20,874 nucleotides of DNA from Priapulus caudatus (GCF_000485595.1 NW_014577477.1:58940-79813), one strand, 5' to 3'. Numbered from the stretch's first letter, positions 1-8,382 are shown. Translations and numbers: made by a program. Notes: generated from the letters alone by a model not told the origin.

Positions 1-160
1 TTTTATATTAATGAGTAAAATGTGTGTTTTTCATAGAAAATACATCAGAAAACTTATCTACTGATGATAAACTAAAACAAATATTTACAAATGGGCGTTT
101 GTTCTCTGATTTTAAAAGTTTGTTGCGTCAAAGCAAATCAAAGCAGCTAATCAGAGGAAC
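1..160. repeat. Left copy of a diverged ~155-bp direct repeat
   Basis: This stretch is a diverged copy of about 2894-3052. Shared blocks include TTATATTAATGAGTAAAAT, AAAATACATCAGAAAACTTA and GGCGTTTGTTCTCT, with small indels; by eye about 80 percent is the same. The copy probably begins left of the window. Similarity fades after about position 160. A short open frame across it is not preserved in the other copy, so I read it as non-coding repeat sequence. Confidence 0.65.
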
Positions 161-480
161 CCGTGTAGGACGTTTACGCATTTGCGGTACGGAAAAAATA
201 GACGCGACCCGGAAGACGTCCCGCATCTCGAGGTATTACACCGACAGATGCTACAGTATAGTCTGACGGAGTTGGCCCCGTTGCCACAACCAACTCCACG
301 GCCGCCACTCCATGGGGGCTCCTTCGTCGAAGTCGCGCTGGAGCGCAGACGACGTCAGTTTGGAGAGGGCCTACTTGAATGGTTGCTAAGTGGGTTCGTT
401 GGTCGATGGTTAACATGGTTTAATCATTGAGCTAGACAAACCTTCCCCTCTCAGACTACCGGGTTATGGCAGTAGTAGCA
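161..480. other. GC-richer block with short overlapping ORFs, unassigned
   Basis: This block is clearly richer in G+C and CpG than its AT-rich surroundings. It holds an 82-residue open frame on the plus strand (182-430) and an 80-residue one on the minus strand (174-416). The plus frame is proline- and arginine-rich in its middle and ends in a tryptophan-rich segment. I recognise no domain, and there is no clear pair of splice sites. It could be an old exon or part of a mobile element. Confidence 0.3.
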
Positions 481-620
481 AAATGAACAAACAGGTATTT
501 CTCCACCTTAAACATCATTATTGTTATATTATTATAAATATTAGCATTTTATACTATACCACCCAGTTTTAGTTTGCGAATACAATGTTATCACTTAATG
601 AAGAGGCGGTCAAACGCCAA

Positions 621-782
621 TTATAACTTTTATATGCAATTTATAACCTTTTACGCAAATTTTCACTTTTGCATGAAATCTATAACCTTTTATCCGTAAA
701 TTTAAACTTTTGTCCACGAGTTATAAATTCTGTTAGCGAATTTTAACGTTTGTATGTGACTTTGAATATTATACGCCATTTT
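621..782. repeat. Degenerate AT-rich tandem repeat, period about 20 bp
   Basis: About eight consecutive units of 18-21 bp follow a pattern close to TTATAACTTTTATACGCAAAT: a TATAAC-type start, a T-run, then a G/C-containing CGCAAAT-like end. Units begin near 621, 641, 661, 681, 702, 722, 743 and 761. The units are diverged from each other, so the array is old or under weak constraint. No coding potential is visible. Confidence 0.6.
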
Positions 783-1180
783 TTTAGCTTATTGTACATT
801 TTATGTTATGCGATTGGTGACGATTCGACGCGGTGTCCGTACGACCGGACACCATATGTTTCCCACGATAGTACGTCGATGCTATCTTAGTGATATTATT
901 ATTATTATTGTATTATTATAGAAAGGACCAGTGTTTTTAAGCGATGAGCGTTGAACGCGACGTCGATGACAGCTTGGTATGTGTGTATTTTGTTGCTATC
1001 CGTGTTTAGAATAAAGCTATAGTTGTTTACCGTTTATACAACTGTTACGTTTTACTGTCTACGAACCGATATTCCACACTACATATAGCTCTAGTACTAT
1101 AGCCCCTCGCTCTTTCCTCCTGCGACAGAGCAAAGTGCTATACTATAGTACGAGTACGTATACGTACGTATGTAGTATTA
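783..1180. other. Non-coding stretch with hairpin, (TTA)n and AATAAA
   Basis: No gene is seen here. A perfect 8-bp stem-loop lies at 832-852 (GGTGTCCG with CGGACACC). A short (TTA)n tract lies near 891-920, an AATAAA at about 1010-1015, and a 12-bp palindrome TACGTATACGTA at 1155-1166 just outside the Helitron 3' end. The AATAAA could belong to an old mobile element or transcript end; nothing nearby decides this. Confidence 0.4.
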
Positions 1181-1192
1181 CTAGCTGGGCTA

Positions 1193-1208
1193 CCCGGCGA
1201 TGCCCGGG
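1193..1208 (-). repeat. Helitron 3' subterminal hairpin
   Basis: CCCGG at 1193-1197 pairs with CCGGG at 1204-1208 around a 6-base loop, 8 bp from the CTAG terminus. This is the standard replication-stop hairpin position for Helitrons. Confidence 0.7.
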
Positions 1209-1295
1209 ATTAAAGAGTTAGAATTTAGTCTGCTATAACGGCTGTACTGATCTTATTCGGATTTTATAAATCTGTGCCAAGAATTTCACTTCTGG

Positions 1296-2605
1296 TCAGT
1301 TCTGCAGCACTTCTTGGTACACAACATTCTTGGTCTTGCCATCTTGAGAGAGGATGTAGAGGTTGTCTGGGTTACCCACCCTGGAGCACCCCACATAGAA
1401 CTGGCCATGGGAGAACACTGGCTCACTGAGGTTGAGTCCAACCACCTTGAGGGACTGGCCCGGGGCCTTGTTGATGGACATGGCAAAGCTTAGCTTGATT
1501 GGAAACTGCAGCCTCTTGAACTGAGATGGCAGGTCGGATGGGATGAGCGGGATCTTTGGGATGAAGACATTTTTGCCCTTGCCCTTGCCTGTCATGATGT
1601 TGGCTTCAATGACTCTGGACATGAGCTGCTTTACTGTGAGCCTTGTGCCGTTGCAGAGCTTGGGAGCATCCAGGTTGCGCATTAGCAATATGGGTGCGCC
1701 GACCTTGAGCACCAAGTTGTGTGGTGGCAGACCTGAAGGCGCCAGGCTGTTGAGAAACTTGGTCGGATAGTGCATGACCTGGTGAGGATCAGGAACTGTG
1801 TCCATCGACTTGTAGCTCGTTGGGTCGCCAGGCAGTTGCTCCAGCAGCTTGGCGTTGATGTCATCCATGGCCAAATTCTTGAGAGCAAGAATGGCTCGCT
1901 CGCTCAGCCAGCCTTGGTCTTGGTAGCGGAGGTGGAGGTTTGGGAAGACTTTGGTCATCAGCTGGGTGATGTCCGCTGCTGCATTGCTGAATGGCAGCTT
2001 GACTTGGCCATCAGCTGTGGTGGTTAGTCTGCTATTGCCGACCTCCAGCAGTTGCTGAAAGAAGCGGCCAGCTTTTTTATCGCCGCTGAGCTGCACCCTT
2101 ATGTTGGTGTTCAGGCTGTGGCGGTTCACCTCGCTCCAGAGGTACGACGACTTGATGCAGGCATTGACAGCATCTGCTCTTGTTCCTTTGGCGATGACTG
2201 CCAAGGTTTGGCGAAAGTCGCCTAAGAGCAGAACAGTCACACCTCCCATAACGTTTGTGTTGTGCCGAAGGTCTTGTAGGGTGTTGTCGAGTGCTTCAAA
2301 GGCGCCTTTGTGGCTTATTGGTTGCCTCGTCCCAGATGATGAGCTTGCACTCTTGGAACAGCTTGGCCTTTGTGGAGCCACGGCTGATGTTGCAGGTTGG
2401 ATTTTGCCGCTTTGCCAGGTTGAATGGCAGCTTGAAGGCCGAGTGAGCAGTGCGCCCTCCGTCCAGCAGGGTGGCAGCAATGCCGCTTGAAGCAACTGCC
2501 AGGGCAATCTTTCTCGTCTGCCTGACGTTGGCCAAAAGAAGGTTGGTAACGAAGGTCTTGCCTGTTCCGCAAAGAGCGTTGAGGAAGAAAAGGCCGCTAC
2601 GTTTT
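1296..2605 (-). pseudogene. Helitron PIF1-type DNA helicase, 5'-truncated and frameshifted
   Basis: The reading frame encodes the helicase half of a Helitron transposase, an ATP-driven 5'-3' DNA helicase of the PIF1/RecD2 superfamily 1B. Walker A (G-T-G-K-T) is at 2554-2568 and the Walker B-like I-I-W-D-E-A at about 2322-2342. The frame then shifts and continues unbroken to the stop at 1296. In this second frame a G-D-F-R-Q motif, a long RecD-like middle, and the terminal motif F-Y-V-G-C-S-R-V are visible. The Rep nuclease, the N-terminal Helitron domain and everything before Walker A are missing. About 430 residues remain, so the protein cannot be functional. Its presence inside Helitron ends makes a cellular PIF1 gene unlikely. 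Confidence 0.85.
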
Positions 2606-2660
2606 TTTTTGTCAATTTTTGTTTTGTCAAATTTTTTGGGTCAAATTTTTTTGGCCTAAA
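2600..2660. repeat. Short GTCAAATTTTT tandem tract at helicase break
   Basis: Three imperfect units of a T-rich GTCAAATTTTT motif lie exactly where helicase homology stops. The tract may mark the internal deletion joint of the Helitron, or be slippage sequence added there. Confidence 0.45.
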
Positions 2661-2893
2661 ATGGTCGTCGCGTCATGCTGGTTCAGAATATATATATATG
2701 GTGTTGGGGGTCACCTTTTACGGGGAGAGAAGATAGACAGACAGACCGAAAAACAGACTCGCCCTTTATGTAAGAGATTACGAGATCAAGCCCTGTAGGA
2801 TGTAGACAACGAAATGAAGATGTATGCGTCACCAACAGAATATGTTTCTTCGAAGCAATTATCATTCGTATTTATAAAGCAAGATTGATATTA

Positions 2894-3052
2894 TATGTTA
2901 TATTAATGAGTAAAATATGGTTTCATGGAAAATACATCAGAAAACTTACTTATTTAGCGATCATAAACCAAGACAAACATTTACAAATGGCGTTTGTTCT
3001 CTTGTTTTAAAGATTTTCATCAGTCGAAGCAAATCGAAGCAGCCAATCCGAA
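2894..3052. repeat. Right copy of the diverged direct repeat
   Basis: This is the partner of 1-160, in the same orientation and about 2.7 kb away. The sequence between the copies contains the Helitron. After about 3052 the two copies diverge and this side runs into the first recognisable exon. Confidence 0.65.
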
Positions 3053-3126
3053 GGCGCTAAATTATTCCTATGTTCATGCTATGTTATACCGTTTGAAAAA
3101 AAAGAATTCAGTGGTTAATTTCGCAG

Positions 3127-3194
3127 ACTGTATTTACAGTTTAGAAAACCAGCAACTATGGTGGATACCACACAGAGAGTGAAATTTTAAGCAG
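3127..3194 (+). CDS. Exon: last strand of Rel homology/IPT domain (with stop)
   Basis: The exon lies between acceptor TTTCGCAG and donor GTAAGT. With one base of leading phase it reads L-Y-L-Q-F-R-K-P-A followed by V-D-T-T-Q-R-V-K-F and then a TAA at 3188-3190. The F/L-x-L-Q-x-R-(R/K)-P pattern plus a terminal K-F aromatic matches the final beta strand of the NF-kB dimerisation domain. The TAA falls where the family usually has an aromatic residue, so a single Tyr-to-stop change would explain it. The trailing G completes a codon with the next exon (G|TG) without a frameshift. The acceptor is weak and the exon is short. Confidence 0.5.
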
Positions 3195-3784
3195 GTAAGT
3201 GTCACCAGAATTGAGAGCACTGTTTCTCACTTCCTGAAAGGTTTTGGTGTACACTTTGTGGCTGACCGCATAGCCGACACGATAACCAATTATTAAACAT
3301 TTAATTGAGAAACCCGATTTATAAAAATAGCTGTTCATCAATTATGTCACATTATGAATCATGCCACTGTGATTAAAACTAGTAGTAAGACGTAGATACT
3401 TCAACAGAAAATTGCAATCCAGTTTATTGTGTGGGTGCTTGAATACCTCAAATTAACTATAACCCCTTAAATTTTACCAACTGCTTTATAATTATTGTAT
3501 CCGAGCTTCTACGTTTAAGCAACAGCATCATAATTCTGTAATTCTAGCTCCCACGTTCTATGTGCTATTTCCTATGAATTCTAGAACCTATAGGTCTGAA
3601 ATCCTAGCTGCATCTGTGTTCCTTGATTCTGCCTCACTATCCTAGCAACCTGCAGTGTAGCCCTAGTAACTATAGCCCGCGTACAGTTGCCGCTGGCGCA
3701 ACGGCCGCACGGCCGCAGCGGCAACTGTACGCGGGCTATAGTTACTAGAGCTACCTGCAGAGTAGCTGCACTTTTTCCCTGCAG
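3195..3784 (+). other. Intron containing a perfect foldback element
   Basis: This runs from a GTAAGT donor to a CCCTGCAG acceptor. Apart from the palindromic element at about 3650-3766 no coding or repeat structure is evident. Confidence 0.5.
3650..3766. mobile_element. Palindromic foldback (MITE-like) element, perfect 33-bp arms
   Basis: Arms at 3663-3695 and 3716-3748 are perfect reverse complements over 33 bp, separated by 20 bp rich in CGGCCG. The symmetry continues imperfectly outward to CTGCAG on each side. Perfect arms point to a young insertion or recent gene conversion of the arms. No convincing target-site duplication was identified. The element ends about 18 bp before the next exon's acceptor. 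Confidence 0.7.
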
Positions 3785-3893
3785 TGTTCTCTCATGTCCA
3801 AGAAGATGTTGTGTTTACAGATACAAAGCTGACTCGCAGCCAGGCTGGAGGTGATGCGAGGGATGAAGTTGAGAAGGATGAGTACGGTGACAC
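3785..3893 (+). CDS. Exon: linker and start of first visible ankyrin repeat
   Basis: The exon is open in one frame only, starting with 2 bases that complete a Val codon and ending with 2 bases (AC). It encodes an acidic linker (Q-E-D-V-V-F-T-D, then D-E-V-E-K) ending in D-E-Y-G-D-T. Joined to the next exon this gives G-D-T-E-L-H-S-A-I, the turn and first helix of an ankyrin repeat, as in the D-x-G-D-x-x-L-H-x-A-I of p105 and IkB. The donor is GTGAGT. There is no lesion in this exon. Confidence 0.6.
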
Positions 3894-4731
3894 GTGAGTA
3901 TTCCTAGAATCCTAGATAAAATGATGTAACCCAACTAGAGTAGGGTTACAACGCGAGCCTATTCTTTTCTTTGGAGGAGCCCCTGAGTGATTCACTCAGG
4001 GCGGTTTTATGGTGCGTTTTTCGAGACTACAACTTCCAAACTGGGTTTATTCTAAACACAAACCCTTCTCCGCTATCCTGGGACTTACTATGTATCACAA
4101 TACTCTGTATTAAACTAATATAACCTGTTACAAAATTTCGAAGTGACGAGCGGCGATACTTCGAGCGCCATTTCTGTTGACCTGTGACGTACAGATTCCC
4201 AATGCGCATAGCGTTCGGCTAACTTTGGCTCCAAGATCGTATGTATCATGGGATGTTTGCTGTCAGTCATGACGTCATGACGAAGTTAGCCGAGCGCTAT
4301 GCGCATTGGGAACATTATATAATACTTGTTGGGTTACATTATAGTATCTAAGATATTCCATGCAGTATGCATTTGTCAGCATTGATCTTCGTAACGAGTA
4401 TAGGTGTCTGTTAAAAATTACAATTAAAAAAATATATTCTTTGCAATATAGGTGAACGAATCGCTCCAGCTGTCTCGCGTACACTGAAAACAACTTGGCC
4501 AGAGGCTTTCTACATTGAACTTACCTAACTACTAAGCCTGTGCATACTGGTTACATATATATTATAGCAGTTAGGATACCAAGGGACTTTTTGTGTGTAT
4601 GAAATGATAGGAGTATGCACAAGTACTTTAATGCGTGCCTGTCTGCGACTGATCATCGTTCACTGCCCTTGTCTCATACATTCCTAAATTACTGCAGCAC
4701 TAAACTGTGTCGCAACATTACTTCTATGCAG
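3894..4731 (+). other. Intron with hairpin and CRE-bearing inverted repeat
   Basis: The intron contains a perfect 9-bp stem-loop at 3981-4001 (CCCTGAGTG/CACTCAGGG) and the ~117-bp inverted-repeat element at 4196-4312. No coding exon is recognised within it. Confidence 0.5.
4196..4312. mobile_element. Inverted-repeat (MITE-like) element with central CRE palindrome
   Basis: The left arm at 4196-4226 (TTCCCAATGCGCATAGCG and onward to GGCTAACTT) is repeated as its reverse complement at 4283-4312 with one or two mismatches. The inner part holds a 14-bp palindrome TCATGACGTCATGA at 4268-4281, which includes the CRE core TGACGTCA. No open frame is present. A target duplication could not be identified. 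Confidence 0.55.
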
Positions 4732-4845
4732 GGAGCTTCATTCGGCCATCTTGTCGAGGCGTCTGGATGAAGTTAATCTGTTGTGAACAAGTTGCACCAG
4801 GCTAAAGACTTCGCTGCCGTCAACGCTCGAAACTCGTTGGCACAG
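4732..4845 (+). CDS. Exon: ankyrin repeat (1-bp frameshift)
   Basis: The exon begins with G, completing the Thr codon from the previous exon, then encodes E-L-H-S-A-I-L-S-R-R-L-D-E-V-N-L-L. It meets TGA at about 4784 unless one base is missing. In the shifted frame it continues N-K-L-H-Q-A-K-D-F, then V-N-A-R-N-S-L-A-Q, up to donor GTGAGT. The exon is 114 nt; one extra base would restore both the frame and a phase-0 end that fits the next exon. The pattern, a loop of about 25 residues before N-x-x-N-x-x-x-Q-T-P-L, is that of the p105/IkB ankyrin repeat that carries a long insert. Confidence 0.6.
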
Positions 4846-5143
4846 GTGAGTTGAAATGATTACGTCACCGTAAATAGTAAAAGTAAAAAAATCATGTCCA
4901 CTTTTTAACGAAATGTAAGTAATTCTGTTCACTTTTATTGTTAAAATGCTGCATTATACTTCCTATTTTGCTATTCCGTTCGATCTGAACAAACATTCGT
5001 GACTCATACATAGCCCATGGCAAAGATTTAATGTCGTGATCAATATATCAAATCGCCCAGGTTTTTTAGCTCACGTTGACATCGTCAAGATGAGTTATTG
5101 CCATAGGGAGTCGTCCGTCGTACGTCCGTCCGTCAACATTTGG

Positions 5144-5744
5144 CTACGGTCAACGATAACTTGAGAACCGTTTGACCCGCATGTTTCAAATTGCATACAG
5201 TTGTTACTCCTATGGGAGAGATTTGAACTTCCTATTTTGCAGCACGCCAGTCGCCCAACTTTCGAGCCACACCCACTTTTTGACAAAAATGGAAATGTTC
5301 TTAAGTCAGTTCAGGTTCGACGGATTTTGCTCATTTTTGGTATGTAAATGAATAAGGACTGGCCCCAAAACCTATCACACGGGTTTTGATTTTGTTTTTT
5401 AATTATTTAAATTATGTAGATTTTGGCAATTTCACTATGCATTTTAGTGTCTGCCTATGGTCAACGATAACTCAAGAACCGTTTGACCCACATGTTTCAA
5501 ATTGCATACAGTTGTTACTCTTATGGGAGAGATTTGATCGTCCTATTTTGGAGCACGCCAGTCGACCTACTTTCGAGTCACACCCACTTTTTGGCAAAAA
5601 TAAAAATGGCCATCTAGATTCATTAGATTTGGTTAAATTTTGGTATGTGAATGTGTAAGGCTAGCCCCAAAACAGTTGTTACTCCTGTGGGAGATATGAC
5701 AGCGTCCTATTTTGGAGCACGCCAGTCGACCTACTTTTGAGTCA
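5144..5744. repeat. Imperfect tandem repeat, about 2.5 copies
   Basis: Copies start at 5144 and 5455 (CTAYGGTCAACGATAACT), and a partial third copy lacking the first ~60 bp starts at 5671 (ACAGTTGTTACTCCTGTGG). Shared blocks include AACCGTTTGACCC, TTTCAAATTGCATACAG, GAGCACGCCAGTCG and GGCCCCAAAAC/AGCCCCAAAAC. Copies one and two are roughly 85-90 percent alike by eye. This is probably a dispersed non-coding repeat family; (CGTC)n precedes the first copy. Confidence 0.65.
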
Positions 5745-6482
5745 TTCTAAACTGCGTGTTTGCTACAGTTTTTTTTGGGGGGAGGTGCGATTTACGCATA
5801 TATAATTATCAAGAGTATATAATAGGAGATATGCTATATAATGGGAGTTCCCCCATATTTACTCTTGTTTTATATAATGTAGGCGGATAGTTGCTGAATG
5901 AAAAATGACTTGTTGGCACTCGCTCCTTTGTGTACTTTTTTGTGGTGAGCTATAGTGTCATTGACACTTTCATTTAGATTTTATACTAGTAGAGAAACAA
6001 TCTTATCAGGTAAGAATTTGGGGATACATTTAGTGCCGTTAGTACTTACTTGTCATGTAAGAAAAATTGCAACAAACATTTTACAAATATACGCCATTGA
6101 AAATTCGTAGCGTAGTCAATTTAACTCTAGCTTTACTCATGTAGCCGATTGCATCCGCTATACAGAACGATATGGGCAACAGCGCGCCGCCGTGAAACGG
6201 GAGCGAATCTTTGCGGTAGGGCTGACGAGGATGTAGCAACAAACGACAATGAAAAAATACACTAGCCGACAACATAAATGTCTGTACTTTAGCCGACCAC
6301 TGTCAAACCAAATTTAGCTTACCGTAACTTGCCCAAATTCGGGGTGTTGCTCGGACGCAAACAAACCAAAAAGATAAATGCGCAGCCATGTTGTATTTAA
6401 GTAACGGTGGCTCTGGTGATCAGGTACCAGTTAGCCTGCGATGCTGCAATGATTCCATTGTCGTTTCCCATCACTGTTGGTC

Positions 6483-6550
6483 GTATACTACGTGTATACG
6501 TCATCACTCTAGCAGGAGTTAAGAACTACACAGGTGCTAACGAGTTAACT
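6483..6550. repeat. Pair of short inverted repeats
   Basis: CGTATAC at about 6483-6489 faces GTATACG across 5 bases. Just after it, AGGAGTTAA faces TTAACTCCT with about 24 bases between. These may be the remnant of a foldback element. Confidence 0.4.
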
Positions 6551-6845
6551 CCTGACATGTAGTTTCAATTTATATTGATTTAGCAACCCCTCGACTGCCA
6601 CACCATGCGTGAAAGTATGTGTAGTGAAAGAAAGTGATGTGAAGTGAAGTGAAAGTATATAAGTGCGGTTATAGGTGGTTTGTTCCAGTAATTGATGAGT
6701 CATCCTATGTCGCAATATCTGTACTGCGTTGCATCATCATTTATCGTCGCCACATACGTGTCTCTCTCTCTCTCTCTCTATTGTTTCTCCACGTGTACTC
6801 TCGATACGAAGATTAAATCGGATGTTGCCAAAACGTTTTCCACAG

Positions 6846-7047
6846 ACGCCACTCTATCTTGCCACGCTAACAAATCAAGTTGAGGTGATGAAGTATTTGC
6901 TGGAGTATGGAGCACAGCTCCAACTGGAGACAGATGCGGGAAACAACTGCATCCACGCAGCAGTAAGGGAGGGTCATGAGGAGGCATTAAGGATTCTCCT
7001 AAAAAAACGTGGTTGCAGGAATGTGTTGAATGCAGTGGATAATGATG
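6846..7047 (+). CDS. Exon: two ankyrin repeats, intact
   Basis: Acceptor TTTTCCACAG and donor GGTGAG enclose 202 nt, 67 codons plus one base (phase 1). The frame reads T-P-L-Y-L-A-T-L-T-N-Q, then V-M-K-Y-L-L-E-Y-G-A-Q, then G-N-N-C-I-H-A-A-V-R-E-G-H, then a helix ending L-R-I-L-L-K-K. T-P-L-x-L-A and the L-L-x-x-G-A turn are ankyrin signatures. The Q-T-P-L-H-L-A-like entry and the E-G-H motif in the following repeat match NF-kB p105 better than generic ankyrins. A (TC)n tract upstream supplies the pyrimidine tract. The frame stays open into the intron up to 7091, so unspliced read-through would give a short extra tail. Confidence 0.75.
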
Positions 7048-7506
7048 GTGAGGGCATAGTCTGTTTCATTTATATAGTATTTGTGTTGTAACAATCTGGA
7101 AGCAGGCAGTGTCGTTTTGTTGGCATTTGCTGATGCTATACAGAAATAACGCTTTTATGTCCTGTGTTAGTATCTTCATTGGCCTGTAAGAGATTAAAGC
7201 CATGCCTTCTTCCCTCCTCGACCAAAGCAGGTCAAGCTGAACCAGTTTGTACATGTTTTTAATGGGAGCGTACCAAAATTCGACTGTGCAACAGGGCATG
7301 CATTGTCTTTAGAATGTTTTATCATAACAGTGATTGGTTAGAGCTACCAAGGCTGTAATTGCAATGCTTATTAATATTATCAGGAGTCTATCAATATTTG
7401 ATAGACTCCTGATAGTATGTGCAAGTGAGTACATTTAAGTGAAAGCTGACAGGTTCGAATGGGTTCATTGGAATAGCACCGCTCTCACATTTGTGCGTCG
7501 TTACAG
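7048..7506 (+). other. Intron with a tight 17-bp hairpin
   Basis: This 459-bp intron has donor GTGAGG and acceptor CGTTACAG. The only structure seen is the perfect inverted repeat at 7378-7414. Confidence 0.65.
7378..7414. repeat. Perfect 17-bp inverted repeat with 3-base loop
   Basis: TATCAGGAGTCTATCAA at 7378-7394 is exactly complementary to 7398-7414, with TAT between. In RNA it would form a stable snapback stem. Outside the arms only a few further pairs form, so it is shorter than a typical pre-miRNA. Confidence 0.7.
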
Positions 7507-7676
7507 GAAAGACTGCGATGCACATGGCACAGTTTGGTAATAGATGGCGCTGCATGGAGCTGCTGTTACGAGCCGGAGCGGACATTAATGCTGGCGACAG
7601 AACTGCTGGGCTATCTCCACTTCATCACGCCGTTAAGGATGCACACGCTCAGAGTTACATCTATCTGCTAATGCAG
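7507..7676 (+). CDS. Exon: two ankyrin repeats, intact
   Basis: The exon starts with GA, completing a Gly codon from the previous exon (G|GA), and runs 170 nt to donor GTGGGA, ending in phase 0. It reads G-K-T-A-M-H-M-A-Q-F-G-N, then M-E-L-L-L-R-A-G-A-D-I-N-A, then G-L-S-P-L-H-H-A-V-K-D. The A-G-A-D-(I/V)-N-A followed by an S/G-x-x-x-L-H-x-A-V repeat corresponds to the central repeats of NF-kB p105 and IkB proteins. There are no lesions. Confidence 0.75.
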
Positions 7677-8175
7677 GTGGGATATTAAAGGCTTCTGGAG
7701 AATAGATCATTCCATATAATCCTGTCGTTTGTGACATCATTTAATTTGACGTAATACATGCTGTGTTACTGCATATCTTTGGTTATTTGCTATCGTTAAA
7801 GCCACGAGTGAGTGTGTAATGTACGTGCGAATAAAAAACATTACTGAATATGAGAAATTGTTTCAATAGAGGCTCAGTTTAAATGCTGTATTCATTGCAA
7901 TTTGTTATACATGTTCAGATAAAAGTTGAACGAATTGCTTATGCCATCAGACAGATGGTGAGAACTCTATTATGTATAGTCAATCATTTGGTCAACCTTT
8001 CCTTGCTAATCGGGATATAACTATGTAATACAGCTATAGCTGTTAGTCGACTGCCTAGCGTAAAACACTTGCGTGGGACATAAAATTTGAAACCGACACA
8101 GAAAATAAAAAACAATAATTATAAAGTTCAATTAATTATTTAATCATTGATTGTATGTAAATCGTCTATTTGCAG
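7677..8175 (+). other. Intron, AT-rich, no structure seen
   Basis: This 499-bp intron has donor GTGGGA and acceptor TATTTGCAG. It contains no coding match or evident repeat. Confidence 0.6.
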
Positions 8176-8382
8176 AGCACTGTCGACCCGGACAAGAGAG
8201 CATACAACGGTAGTACTCCGCTGCACATTGCAGCTGATCGAGGGAACTACGTGGCACGCATGGCTGCTGATCAATGCAGGTGCTGACCCCTACATGCAGG
8301 ATTGTGTTCTGTAGAGATGTCTGATGATGAGGAAGAGTCGCTAGAAGGACATAGCCTATGATTACGCAGCAGATAACCAGAG
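8176..8382 (+). CDS. Exon: ankyrin repeat plus acidic loop (three frameshifts)
   Basis: The exon starts in phase 0 with [21 protein letters not shown], a clear ankyrin repeat. Near 8255 the frame shifts; [12 protein letters not shown] then follows in another frame. A second shift near 8309 leads to [13 protein letters not shown] in the first frame, and a third near 8352 to Y-D-Y-A-A-D-N-Q. The order (G-A-D-P, acidic stretch, then a P-L-D-M-A-like helix) mirrors the last repeats of p105. The donor is GTAAAA. As written, translation stops soon after the first shift. Confidence 0.6.

Larger units (their letters stand above)
1181..2777 (-). mobile_element. Internally deleted Helitron with both termini
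   Basis: Read on the minus strand the element starts with TC (TCTCTTACATAAAGG, 5' end at 2777) and ends with CTAG (3' end at 1181). About 9 bases before that end is a GC-rich hairpin, CCCGG/CCGGG at 1193-1208. The minus-strand base before the TC is A and the base after CTAG is T, as expected for Helitron insertion between A and T. A tract of TCTG/TCTGTC repeats sits just inside the 5' end. Autonomous Helitrons encode a Rep-helicase protein of well over 1000 residues; this ~1.6-kb copy keeps only the helicase C-terminal part. The junction near 2600 is a run of GTCAAATTTTT-like repeats. Confidence 0.75.
4846..6845 (+). other. Two-kilobase intron with tandem and simple repeats
   Basis: No exon is recognised between donor 4846 and acceptor 6845. 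Contents: (CGTC)n at about 5111-5133, a two-and-a-half-copy tandem repeat 5144-5744, an AT-rich IR around 5810-5872, small inverted repeats at 6483-6550, a GTGAAG-type purine repeat at about 6610-6665 and (TC)n at 6761-6780 feeding the next acceptor. Confidence 0.5.

Noticed and set aside
24-266. 80-codon frame at the left edge
   Set aside because: It runs through a repeat whose other copy (2894-3052) has stops in the same frame, so there is no sign of coding constraint.
1286-2659. Several other frames opposite the helicase
   Set aside because: They are shadows of the minus-strand helicase, which alone shows family motifs.
3981-4001. Hairpin as bacterial-type terminator
   Set aside because: The window is eukaryotic and the stem is not followed by a proper T-tract in a gene context.
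4027-4493. Minus-strand frames of 60 and 72 codons
   Set aside because: They lie across an intronic foldback element with no motif or splice context.
5095-5658. Short open frames on both strands in the tandem repeat
   Set aside because: The frames in the two repeat copies are not conserved relative to each other and carry no domain; they are a product of the repeat.
7378-7414. Possible microRNA precursor
   Set aside because: A 17-bp stem with a 3-base loop is too short for a standard animal pre-miRNA, and the flanks do not extend the pairing.
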